The position numbers were made by a program, and so were the translations under genes. 13,577 bases of DNA from Myxococcales bacterium UBA5297 (lineage in GTDB: Bacteria > Myxococcota > Myxococcia > Myxococcales > UBA5297), in assembly GCA_002408385.1 (NCBI GenBank), contig DHSB01000063.1:1-13577 (forward strand), read 5' to 3'. Under the pieces are notes generated by a model. That model was not told the DNA's origin and ran no database searches. It saw only the letters and a program-made list of their open reading frames with translations. Positions 1-7,476 of this stretch are shown here, piece after piece. Each line of letters starts with the position of its first letter. Position 1 is the stretch's first letter.

Positions 1-210
1 CCGCGGGCCGCCGCCCGCGAGGGCGAGCCGCGCGGCGAAGCCGGTGAGGGTGCGCTCGTCGGGTTCGAGGCGCGTGCGCTCGAGCGCCTGCAACACGGCG
101 TGGGCTTCGCGGCAATCGCGGCACGAGGAGAGATGGGCGAGGGACTCGGGGCTGAGGACAGCCGCCGGATCGCTTAGCTTCTCGAGGGTCGACTGGCATT
201 CGGGAGTCAT
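1..210 (-). CDS. Putative zinc-binding anti-sigma factor, N-terminal part (cut by window edge)
   Basis: Seventy codons are visible and the reading frame is still open at base 1, so the C-terminal part is missing. The ATG overlaps the stop of the sigma-factor gene by one base (TGATG), a typical translational-coupling arrangement. Residues 26-33 read HLSSCRDC, the H-x3-C-x2-C pattern of zinc-containing anti-sigma (ZAS / zf-HC2) domains, which bind and sequester a cognate ECF sigma factor. The visible part is hydrophilic with no membrane span; family members often carry a transmembrane segment after the zinc domain, but that part is off the window. The identification rests on the motif and on position directly downstream of an ECF sigma gene. 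A soluble zinc-finger protein with another role is possible but less likely. Confidence 0.7.
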   Translation of the reverse strand, partial: MTPECQSTLEKLSDPAAVLSPESLAHLSSCRDCREAHAVLQALERTRLEPDERTLTGFAARLALAGGGPR

Positions 211-821
211 CACAGATCCTCCTTCCCGAGCAGCTCACGCAGTCGCTTGACGGCGTGATGGTAGGTGACCTTGGCGTTGTTCTCGGTGATGCCGAGCGAC
301 TCGGCGACCTCCGCGAAGGCCAGGCCCGCCTCGATTCGCAGCGAGACGACCTGGCGTTGGCGCAACGGCAGTCGCGCCAAGCTCTCGCGCACCCGCGAGC
401 GCCGCTGCCTCGACTCCGCGCTCTCGCCCTCGGGCGCCGCCACGGTCAAGGGGACGCCGAAGACGAGCCGGGCGCGGTCGCGCAGGTGGTTCTTGCAGAG
501 GTTGGCTGCGGCGCGAAACAGGTAGGGCCGGAAGGAGCGCGCGTCGAGGGTCGAGAGGTGATCGAGCACGCGCAGGAAGGTGCGCTGGGCGAGCTCCTCG
601 GCCTCGTCGGGGTCGCGCGCGTAGCGCAGGGCGAGCCGGTAGACCGGCCGCTGATAGCGGCGCACGAGCTGAGCCAAAGCGCGAGGGTCGCCGGCCTCAT
701 GGGCGCGCAGGAGGACCCCGTCATCCGGCTCGGCGGCAGCGGGGCTCGCCTGCGCGATGGCGCTCGAAACGGGCTCTGAGACCGGCGCCTCGAGCGGGCG
801 GGCTGTCGTTGGGCTCTGCAC
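210..821 (-). CDS. ECF-type RNA polymerase sigma factor (sigma-70 family)
   Basis: This 203-residue protein has the two-domain ECF layout. Region 2 lies at about residues 47-117 (LVRRYQRPVYRLALRYARD followed by the acidic DEAEELAQRTFLRVL stretch), and region 4 at about 146-198, with LPLRQRQVVSLR and the helix-turn-helix FAEVAESLGITENNAKVTYHHAVKRL in overlapping parts. It should direct RNA polymerase to a specific promoter set. The start is GTG at 819-821; the first 33 residues are an Ala/Pro-rich extension not seen in a minimal ECF factor, and I found no better internal start. A weak purine-rich site (AAGGCGAG) precedes it. Its stop overlaps the ATG of the anti-sigma gene, so the two are expected to be made in a fixed ratio. 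The stimulus cannot be told from sequence. Confidence 0.9.
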   Translation of the reverse strand: MQSPTTARPLEAPVSEPVSSAIAQASPAAAEPDDGVLLRAHEAGDPRALAQLVRRYQRPVYRLALRYARDPDEAEELAQRTFLRVLDHLSTLDARSFRPYLFRAAANLCKNHLRDRARLVFGVPLTVAAPEGESAESRQRRSRVRESLARLPLRQRQVVSLRIEAGLAFAEVAESLGITENNAKVTYHHAVKRLRELLGKEDL

Positions 822-850
822 GTCTCGCCTTACCCCTCGTTTCTCGATTG

Positions 851-879
851 GTTAAGCCCGCGGCGTTCGCCGCAATTCC
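851..879 (-). promoter_or_regulatory. Possible ECF-like promoter with palindrome in its spacer
   Basis: Upstream of the sigma gene, the minus strand reads GGAATT (874-879), then a spacer, then CTTAAC (851-856). This loosely resembles the GGAAC-type -35 and short -10 elements of ECF promoters and would fit autoregulation. The spacer contains a 14-base palindrome (GCGGCGTTCGCCGC, 860-873). Both the match and the geometry are approximate, so this is a candidate only. Confidence 0.2.
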
Positions 880-928
880 CGCGCCCGCCCTTCGGCCGCA
901 CGGGCAGGCACTCTGGGCTGCGCGTCTG

Positions 929-957
929 TTGACCGTCCGGAGGAGCGAGCCTATCAT
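929..957 (+). promoter_or_regulatory. Sigma-70 promoter of serS
   Basis: TTGACC (929-934) and TATCAT (952-957) are separated by exactly 17 bases, a near-consensus housekeeping promoter. Transcription should start near 964, giving a leader of about 53 nucleotides before the serS ATG. The leader is comparatively A-rich just before the gene and shows no obvious attenuator or T-box structure. Confidence 0.75.
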
Positions 958-992
958 GCCGGACCCGCTCGGTTGTGGGCGCAAAACGATAG

Positions 993-2333
<1,341 letters not shown>

Positions 2334-2353
2334 TTGCCCGCTTGGAACCCGAG

Positions 2354-2390
2354 GCGGCGGCCGTCCTTACGGGCGGCCGCCGCATCATTT
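2354..2390 (+). terminator. Hairpin terminator after serS
   Basis: GCGGCGGCCG (2354-2363) pairs with CGGCCGCCGC (2374-2383). With three further inner pairs including one G-T, the stem reaches 13 bp around a TTAC loop. It is followed by ATCATTT, a weak T-rich tail. It starts 20 bases after the serS stop, so it probably ends the serS transcript. Confidence 0.6.
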
Positions 2391-2427
2391 GCGACGCCCG
2401 CGATCGCGCGCGGGCTTGGAGGCGAAG

Positions 2428-2697
2428 ATGAAGAGGCTGGTCCTGGGGGTTGCGGTCGTCGGTGTGGCGGGATTCGCGGTGATCGCCGGGCGCGCCGGCG
2501 GCGCCCACGCGCAGGAGACACGCCCCGGCTTCAACGAGTGCATCGCCGTCTCGCTCTACGCGACGAGCGGGCGCGACTTCAACGCGGGCAACCTGCCGGA
2601 CAAGACGGTGAAGATTCCCGCCGGGTGGACGGTGGTCGGCGGGACCGTGGTGGGCGCCGGGACCAGCACGAGCCCGGGGATGGTGCTCTGCCGCTGA
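2428..2697 (+). CDS. Small exported protein of unknown function (89 aa)
   Basis: I do not recognise this family. The ATG at 2428 has a strong ribosome site (GGAGG at 2418-2422, five bases away); the frame is open further upstream into serS, but this start is favoured by the ribosome site and the signal peptide. Residues 1-28 form a classical signal peptide: MKR, a long hydrophobic core (VLGVAVVGVAGFAVIAG), and an AHA cleavage site before QE. The mature part of about 61 residues has two cysteines, C38 and C88 near the two ends, which could form a disulfide in the periplasm or outside. It also has a Gly/Val/Thr-rich stretch near 66-83 after the PAGW motif. No lipobox or membrane span is present in the mature part. 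It lies downstream of the serS hairpin, so it probably has its own promoter, which I could not identify. Confidence 0.65.
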   Translation: MKRLVLGVAVVGVAGFAVIAGRAGGAHAQETRPGFNECIAVSLYATSGRDFNAGNLPDKTVKIPAGWTVVGGTVVGAGTSTSPGMVLCR

Positions 2698-2717
2698 GGG
2701 GACGAGCAGGTGGGTAG

Positions 2718-2737
2718 GGGCGCATAGCAATGCGCCC
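2718..2737. repeat. Short REP-like palindrome between convergent genes
   Basis: GGGCGCATAGCAATGCGCCC forms a perfect 8-bp stem with an AGCA loop, 20 bases after the stop of the small exported gene and in the gap between convergent genes. There is no T-run after it. It could act as a Rho-independent-like transcript end or be one copy of a dispersed palindromic repeat; only this copy was noticed in the window. Confidence 0.45.
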
Positions 2738-2818
2738 GTCGAGCAAGCGGGCAGGTGCGCGGGGGATCCCGGCGGCCGGTGCGACAGGTCGGCCCTCCGG
2801 AATCGACCAACGATGGGC

Positions 2819-2850
2819 GAAGCCCCGCCCAGAAGACCGGGCGGGGCTTC
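2819..2850 (-). terminator. Hairpin terminator for the phosphofructokinase gene
   Basis: GAAGCCCCGCCC (2819-2830) and GGGCGGGGCTTC (2839-2850) form a perfect 12-bp stem with an 8-base loop, 30 bases past the phosphofructokinase stop. It sits between convergent genes. There is no long T-run on either strand, so efficiency is uncertain, but stem strength and position argue for a terminator, possibly bidirectional. Confidence 0.6.
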
Positions 2851-2880
2851 AAATGCAGTCGACACGGGCTGCGAGCGGGA

Positions 2881-4110
2881 TCACGCCCCCTTGCCGAGCA
2901 CCTTGGGGACGCGCGGCGCGCGGATGCGATGCGGGGCCGGGAAGCCCGAGCCGACCAGCGGCCGGCAGTAGGCGAAGAACTTGTCGGTCACGTTGTTGCC
3001 CTCGGGGTTGATGAAGTCCTCGGGCATGTGGCGGGTGCGCGCGGCGATCGCCTCGAGCGGCGAGAGCCGGTAGTCGACCGAGTAGTTGCCGGTGCGGTGG
3101 ATGGTGACCGAGCCGTCGAGGTTGTGCCAGCAGGCGTACTGCACCGCGCGCTCGCCGACCTCCCGGGCCTCGTGCTGGTCGACGTCGGAGACGCAGCCGA
3201 TGAACGAGCGCTGCAGGTAGCCGAGCGTGTCGGCGCGCACGCGCTTGATCTTCGTGCGCTTCTTGATCTGGTCGATGAGCAGATCGCCGAGGGCGCCGGT
3301 GCCCGAGAGCTGCACGTTGCCGTGGGCATCGCGCTCCGCGCACTGGGTCAGCGTGGTCATGATCGGCGTGCCGGCCTTGTCCTGGATGCCCTCGGAGACG
3401 GCGATGACGCAGCGGCCGTGCTGGTTGTAGACCCGCTCGACGTCCTGGACGAACTGGTCGACCTCGAAGGCACGCTCGGGCATGTAGACCAGGTGCGGGC
3501 CGTCGTCCGGGTACTTGCGGGCCAGGCTGGCCGCGGCGGTCAGGAAGCCGGCGTGCCGGCCCATGATGACGCCGATGTAGACCCCGGGCAGCGCGCGGTT
3601 GTCGAGGTTGGCGCCCATGAAGGCGCTCGCCACGAAGCGGGCGGCCGAGCCGTAGCCAGGGCAGTGGTCGTTGACCTCGAGGTCGTTGTCGATGGTCTTC
3701 GGGATGTGGATGGCGCGCAGCTCGTAGTCGGCGCGCACGGCCTCCTCGTTGACGATGCGCACGGTGTCCGAGGAGTCGTTGCCGCCGATGTAGAAGAAGT
3801 AGCGCACGTTGTGCGCCTGCATCACCTTGAACATCTCGCGGCAGTAGGCCGCGTCGGGCTTGTCGCGGGTCGACAGCATGCCGCTCGAGGGCGTCTCGGC
3901 GACCTGCTCGAGGTTGTGGGTCGTCTCCTGCGTCAGGTCGAGAAACTCTTCGTTGATGATGCCGCGCACGCCGTTGAGCGCGCCGTAGACCCGCTCGACC
4001 TGGCCGAACTTGCGGGCCTCGAGAACCACGCCTACCAGGCTCTGATTGATCACGACGGTCGGGCCGCCACCCTGGGCGACCAGCGCCTTGCCATGCAGCG
4101 TCGAAGACAT
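2881..4110 (-). CDS. 6-phosphofructokinase, probably pyrophosphate-dependent
   Basis: This 409-residue cytoplasmic enzyme interconverts fructose 6-phosphate and fructose 1,6-bisphosphate. The phosphoryl-donor loop GGGPT is at 14-18, GGND at 109-112, PKTIDND at 137-143 with catalytic Asp141, MGRHAGF at 183-189, and TLGYLQRS at about 295-302. In ATP enzymes two glycines occupy the donor-specificity sites (GGDG and PGTIDND). Here they are Asp112 and Lys138, the pair known for PPi-dependent enzymes, so reversible PPi-linked catalysis is the best inference. The frame extends 32 residues further upstream (to 4206), but ATG 4110 has AAAGGAGG at 4118-4125 seven bases away and begins just before the family N-terminus, so I prefer it. 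Just upstream are a tandem 7-mer (GGCGTTC twice, 4126-4139) and a CCCAC-CT-GTGGG palindrome (4148-4159). No clear sigma-70 promoter was found. Confidence 0.93.
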   Translation of the reverse strand: MSSTLHGKALVAQGGGPTVVINQSLVGVVLEARKFGQVERVYGALNGVRGIINEEFLDLTQETTHNLEQVAETPSSGMLSTRDKPDAAYCREMFKVMQAHNVRYFFYIGGNDSSDTVRIVNEEAVRADYELRAIHIPKTIDNDLEVNDHCPGYGSAARFVASAFMGANLDNRALPGVYIGVIMGRHAGFLTAAASLARKYPDDGPHLVYMPERAFEVDQFVQDVERVYNQHGRCVIAVSEGIQDKAGTPIMTTLTQCAERDAHGNVQLSGTGALGDLLIDQIKKRTKIKRVRADTLGYLQRSFIGCVSDVDQHEAREVGERAVQYACWHNLDGSVTIHRTGNYSVDYRLSPLEAIAARTRHMPEDFINPEGNNVTDKFFAYCRPLVGSGFPAPHRIRAPRVPKVLGKGA

Positions 4111-4332
4111 GTCCACGCCTCCTTTGGCGTTCGGCGTTCGCTTGCTTCCCACCTGTGGGACGGGCTTCAGCCGAGGGAGTCCGCGCCCGGAAATGCCACG
4201 ACTCAAGGCCGCTCGCCAAGGGAAAAGGCCAAGCGAGGGCTTGCGGGAACTTGCGTCTGCCGGCAGGAGCGAAGAACGCTGGACCTCAGCCTTTGCTTCC
4301 GCAGGAGAGGTGCCATCGCAGACGGACGCGCT

Positions 4333-5160
4333 CTACGTCGCGCGCGAGAGGGCCTTGTCGAGAAGGAGCTCGACGGTGGCTTTGATACGCGACCACTCGG
4401 CCGCGCCGACCTCCTCCGGGCCGACGATGAGGTGGTGAAGGGTCCGCTCGAGCGTGGTGCCCGCGTTCGAGACCTCGACGAGCGTCCACTGATCGAGCTG
4501 GCGGTCGGAGACAAGGCGGCGAAGAGCGCGGGCGCTGACCAGCTCGTCGCGAGGATCGATGAAGACCACGCAGGGCAGGTTGGAGCGGGCGTAGCCCTGC
4601 GCCCGAAGCGCCGCTATCGAGTCGAACAGCGCGCGATAGGCCGACACGCTCGTCGCGTCGTTGGCGCGAAACGGCGCCGGGCTCGCGCTGCGGATGAGCA
4701 GCCGCGGTGCGGGCGAGAGCAGGCGGACCGCGTGCGTATATGCCCTCGGCGTGAAGGCCGGCGCGAAGAGGACCATCGCGGCGAAGCGGACGTCGTCTCG
4801 GGCGAGCAGCAGGTCGTTGCCTACGACGGCGCCGAGCGAGAACCCGGCCAGCAGCACAGGGACGCCCCGCTCGACGGCCCGCCGCGAGGCGTCGTCGTAG
4901 CCGCGCGCCGCATCGGCGAGGAAGGACTCGCGGCGCGCCGCGCGCAGCGCGGCAAGGTCGCCGTCATGGCCGGTGAAGACGACGAGGCGGGACTCGACGC
5001 CCAGCTCAGCCAGGCAACGGCAGATGCTCTTCATGCGCGCGGGCTTGAAGTTGAGCCCGTGCAGCACGAGGGCGACCGCCCGCGCTTCGCCCTTGGCCGG
5101 GAACCAGCGGTCGGCCACACCGTTGCCCGGGGTGGCATTCGATCGATCAGGGTGCGCCAT
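4333..5160 (-). CDS. Alpha/beta-fold hydrolase (serine hydrolase, lipase/esterase-like)
   Basis: This 275-residue protein has the catalytic layout of an alpha/beta hydrolase. The HGLN oxyanion-hole segment is at 34-37, the nucleophile elbow GFSLG at 106-110 (Ser108), an acid in IDPRDELV (Asp205), and the histidine in LHHLIV (His242 or His243). The segment at about 135-185 is probably the lid. The nearest broad group is the monoacylglycerol-lipase/serine-aminopeptidase-like hydrolases; the substrate cannot be told. There is no signal peptide, so it is likely cytoplasmic. The ATG at 5160 has GGAGG at 5166-5170, five bases away. The same frame stays open a further 550 bases upstream through three tRNA genes on the opposite strand, but that extension is an artefact. 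The pfk gene lies 222 bases downstream on the same strand, too far to assume an operon. Confidence 0.88.
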   Translation of the reverse strand: MAHPDRSNATPGNGVADRWFPAKGEARAVALVLHGLNFKPARMKSICRCLAELGVESRLVVFTGHDGDLAALRAARRESFLADAARGYDDASRRAVERGVPVLLAGFSLGAVVGNDLLLARDDVRFAAMVLFAPAFTPRAYTHAVRLLSPAPRLLIRSASPAPFRANDATSVSAYRALFDSIAALRAQGYARSNLPCVVFIDPRDELVSARALRRLVSDRQLDQWTLVEVSNAGTTLERTLHHLIVGPEEVGAAEWSRIKATVELLLDKALSRAT

Positions 5161-5242
5161 CTCTTCCTCCGAGCCGCGGTCTTCTCGCGGAAGGACCTGT
5201 CGGGGGCTCGTTCCGATTCGCCTTGGCGCGAGCTCAAGCGTG

Positions 5243-5272
5243 TTGACTAAAAGCCGAACGGGTGAGTAGCCT
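5243..5272 (+). promoter_or_regulatory. Candidate promoter of tRNA-Ser(UGA)
   Basis: TTGACT (5243-5248) is followed after 18 bases by TAGCCT (5267-5272), then a GC-rich segment (CCCGGGGCGC) up to the tRNA at 5287. A GC-rich discriminator is typical of stable-RNA promoters under stringent control. The -35 is good and the -10 only fair. Confidence 0.45.
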
Positions 5273-5286
5273 CCCGGGGCGCTGTT

Positions 5287-5375
5287 GGAGGAGTGGCCGA
5301 GCGGCTTAAGGCAGCGGTCTTGAAAACCGCAGGATGCCGTGAGGTGTCCCGAAGGTTCGAATCCTTCCTCCTCCG
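5287..5375 (+). tRNA. tRNA-Ser (anticodon UGA)
   Basis: The acceptor stem GGAGGAG pairs with CTCCTCC (5368-5374), with discriminator G5375. The anticodon stem GCGGT/ACCGC encloses the loop CTTGAAA, giving anticodon TGA at 5321-5323, which reads UCA. The long variable arm and the D-arm motif GGCCGAGCGGCTTAAGGC are typical of tRNA-Ser. The T-arm is GAAGG-TTCGAAT-CCTTC. The 3' CCA is not encoded (AAAG follows), so it must be added after transcription. Confidence 0.97.
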
Positions 5376-5401
5376 AAAGTGACAACTGTGCGGCAAAGGG
5401 C

Positions 5402-5430
5402 TTGACGACATAGCCAAGCGAGGCTATAAG
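5402..5430 (+). promoter_or_regulatory. Sigma-70 promoter of the tRNA-Ser(GCU)/tRNA-Arg pair
   Basis: TTGACG (5402-5407), a 17-base spacer and TATAAG (5425-5430) form a near-consensus promoter between the two tRNA-Ser genes. Transcription should start near 5437, giving a precursor with roughly 80 bases ahead of tRNA-Ser(GCU). Confidence 0.75.
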
Positions 5431-5516
5431 CGGCCGCTCTTTTCGTTGGTCCGGTTGGGATGAGGCTTGTCCTGCCGGCAGTTGAATAGGATCGGATTGC
5501 AGGGCAGTAATCCGTT

Positions 5517-5606
5517 GGAGAGATGGCCGAGCGGCTGAAGGCGCTGGTTTGCTAAACCAGTATACGGGGACAACCTGTATCGAGGGTTCAAATCCCTCTC
5601 TCTCCG
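5517..5606 (+). tRNA. tRNA-Ser (anticodon GCU)
   Basis: The acceptor stem GGAGAGA pairs with TCTCTCC (5599-5605), with discriminator G5606. The anticodon stem CTGGT/ACCAG encloses TTGCTAA, giving anticodon GCT at 5551-5553, which reads AGC and AGU. A long variable arm is present (5561-5581), and the T-arm is GAGGG-TTCAAAT-CCCTC. The CCA end is not encoded. It is probably transcribed with the tRNA-Arg that starts only 28 bases later. Confidence 0.97.
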
Positions 5607-5634
5607 CTCGAAAACGCAAGAATCGAATAGCAGT

Positions 5635-5711
5635 GCGCCCATAGCTCAGCTGGATAGAGTATCGGACTACGAATCCGAGGGCCGAAGGTTCGAATCCTTC
5701 TGGGCGCGCCA
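5635..5711 (+). tRNA. tRNA-Arg (anticodon ACG), CCA encoded
   Basis: The acceptor stem GCGCCCA pairs with TGGGCGC (5701-5707), with discriminator G5708 and an encoded CCA at 5709-5711. The anticodon stem TCGGA/TCCGA encloses CTACGAA, giving anticodon ACG at 5669-5671. A34 is normally deaminated to inosine by TadA so that one tRNA reads CGU, CGC and CGA. Unlike its two tRNA-Ser neighbours, this gene encodes its CCA end. Confidence 0.97.
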
Positions 5712-5719
5712 AATAACGG

Positions 5720-5749
5720 AGGCCCCGCTGGCACCTGCCGGCGGGGCCT
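5720..5749 (+). terminator. Strong hairpin terminator of the tRNA cluster
   Basis: AGGCCCCGCTGGC (5720-5732) pairs with GCCGGCGGGGCCT (5737-5749), giving a 13-bp stem with one T-G pair and the tetraloop ACCT. It begins nine bases after the tRNA-Arg CCA end and is followed by a short T-containing tail (TCGCTCGTCGT). It should end the tRNA transcript. Confidence 0.8.
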
Positions 5750-6345
5750 TCGCTCGTCGTGGCTGGACGGATTGGCGGCGGCTCGGATGCGACCGCTTCG
5801 CCCGGCGGCCACCCGGCGGCGCGGCTCTCTTCATCCTTTGGCCACGGTGGTCACTGCCAAGCGGTTCGTCGGCGCGCCCTCGATCCTGGGCCCGCGCAAC
5901 GTCGAACCGGCTGCGTCCTCCCCGACCCCGGGCGAGCGTGGCCACGCAAGCCAATCGAGCGCCGAGCGCGGCCTCGCTCGTGAGCCGGGGGCTGCCCGCT
6001 TCGCCGTCGCGGACCGGCTCGGTCATCGGGCGGGAAGCCTCGCGAGCGCCAGACTTCGTGCAGGTCGTGAAGGGCGCCACGCCTAAGCTTGCGGAAACCC
6101 TGGGGTCGTCGAATCGCTCAGATTTCGCGCTCGATTTGGGGATCGCGCGCTCAGACGCGGCCCGCAACGGCAGCAAACGTCGGAGGGAGCGCACGATCTC
6201 CGAGCATCGCTACCCGACGGATCCCAAATCGCCCGGCGCCACCTGCACGAGCTCTGGAGCGCTCGAAGGAGGTTGCCGCTTGCCAAAGGTGGCGGCATCC
6301 CCGGCTCCGCTCTAGTGTTGCCCGGTGGAAAAGGAGCGCCAGGAG
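5750..6345. other. About 600 bases with no convincing gene
   Basis: Open frames exist on both strands here, but none has a ribosome site, a recognisable domain or a credible start, and the longest minus-strand frame only closes inside tRNA-Arg. I found no near-consensus promoter, no known structured RNA (no SRP RNA or tmRNA signature) and no tRNA-end duplication that would mark an integrated element. The last part is presumably the 5' region of rlmN, including a TAG-GTG-rich stretch near 6313-6327 and the AAGGAG ribosome site at 6330-6335. Confidence 0.5.
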
Positions 6346-7386
6346 ATGGAGCGTAGAGCGAAGAGGCCGCTCTTCGGCATGGGGATCGAGGAGCTGAGCG
6401 AGCTGCTGGAGAGCCGGTCGCGCGCCCTCGCGGCGGCCCGTTGGCTCTACGGTCAGACCCCGGCGCCGGAGGCGCTGCCCGAGTCGATCCCCGAGGTGAG
6501 CTGGAAGGTCTGGCGCCGGGTGCTCGATGGGCGCGAGCTGTCGCTGCCCGCGGTCCTCGCCCGCAGCGCCTCCGAGGACGGCACCGTCAAGTACGGCCTC
6601 GGCGTCGAGGGCGGGACGGTCGAGTCGGTGCTCATCCCCGGCAAGGGGCGCAGCACCGTCTGCGTCTCGAGCCAGGTCGGCTGCACGCGGCGCTGCGGGT
6701 TCTGCGCGACGGCGCGCCTGGGCTTCAAGCGCAACCTGCATCGCTCGGAGATCGTCGGCCAGTTCCTGCGCGCCCGCGCCGAGGCGCCCGAGGGCGCCCC
6801 GCTGCGCAACGTGGTCTTCATGGGGATGGGCGAGCCGATGGACAACCTCGACGAGGTGCTCGTAGCCATCGAGGTCCTCACCCAGGTCCCGGCGCCCTCC
6901 TTGGCGGCCGGGCACATCACCGTCTCGACCTCGGGCGTGCTGCCTGGAATCCGCCGCTTCCTCGCCGAGAGCCGCGCCAACCTCGCGCTCTCGCTCAACG
7001 GCTCGACCGATGAGCAGCGCGAGCGGCTGATGCCGCAGAACAAGCTCTGGCCCATCGGCGCCTTGATGGAGGCCCTGCGCGAGGACGCCTCGCGGCGCCC
7101 GCCGCGCTTCCAGTTCATCGAGTACGTGATGTTCGCCGGCGTCAACGACGCGGACGAGGACGCGCACAGGCTGCTGGAGTTGCTGCGCGGGGTCCGAGCG
7201 CGCGTCAACCTCATCCCGCACAACCGCTTCGAGGGGTCGGAGCTGCGGCCGCCCTCGCCGGAGCGGATGCAGCGCTTCCGGTCGATCGTCCACGCAGGTG
7301 GCGTGCGCTGTCTGGCCCGTAGCTCGCGCGGCGCGGAGATCGACGCGGCCTGCGGGCAGCTCGCGCTTCGCAACCGCGCCAGTTGA
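6346..7386 (+). CDS. rlmN: Dual-specificity 23S rRNA A2503 / tRNA A37 C2-methyltransferase RlmN (radical SAM)
   Basis: This 346-residue radical-SAM enzyme makes 2-methyladenosine at 23S rRNA A2503 and at A37 of some tRNAs. The CVSSQVGCTRRCGFC segment carries the RlmN pattern: Cys106 (the resolving cysteine) seven residues before Cys113, then Cys117 and Cys120, which with Cys113 bind the 4Fe-4S cluster. MGMGEPMDNLDEV (the SAM-binding GEP motif) follows. Near the C-terminus, RGAEIDAACGQL supplies Cys336, the cysteine that is methylated during catalysis. All catalytic residues are present and the length is normal. The ATG at 6346 has AAGGAG at 6330-6335, ten bases away; an in-frame GTG at 6325, seven codons upstream, lacks a ribosome site. 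The same mechanism is used by the resistance enzyme Cfr, but the overall sequence and single-copy setting look like the housekeeping RlmN. The small lipoprotein gene follows after 90 bases and may be co-transcribed. Confidence 0.95.
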   Translation: MERRAKRPLFGMGIEELSELLESRSRALAAARWLYGQTPAPEALPESIPEVSWKVWRRVLDGRELSLPAVLARSASEDGTVKYGLGVEGGTVESVLIPGKGRSTVCVSSQVGCTRRCGFCATARLGFKRNLHRSEIVGQFLRARAEAPEGAPLRNVVFMGMGEPMDNLDEVLVAIEVLTQVPAPSLAAGHITVSTSGVLPGIRRFLAESRANLALSLNGSTDEQRERLMPQNKLWPIGALMEALREDASRRPPRFQFIEYVMFAGVNDADEDAHRLLELLRGVRARVNLIPHNRFEGSELRPPSPERMQRFRSIVHAGGVRCLARSSRGAEIDAACGQLALRNRAS

Positions 7387-7476
7387 TCACTCACGAGGTT
7401 TGAGAACCCTTCCCGCTGCCGCAGCAGCGCTTTCGATCGCTGATCGGTCCCCCCCACGTCAGCTCTGGAGCCCACG

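Noticed and set aside
2755..5250. An 831-codon plus-strand open frame across phosphofructokinase and the hydrolase
   Set aside because: It covers two well-supported minus-strand genes and shows no domain of its own; long open shadows are common at this GC content.
5667..6194. A 175-codon minus-strand frame ending inside tRNA-Arg
   Set aside because: Its C-terminal DSNLRPSDS is the known artefact of translating a tRNA gene backwards, and the rest has no domain or ribosome site.
5938..6315. A 125-codon plus-strand frame before rlmN
   Set aside because: No ribosome site, no recognisable fold, Ser/Arg/Ala-rich composition and unremarkable codon pattern.
6346..7386. Cfr-type antibiotic-resistance methyltransferase
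   Set aside because: The protein looks like a normal-length housekeeping RlmN in a housekeeping context, with no mobile-element signs; the shared cysteine motifs do not distinguish the two by themselves.
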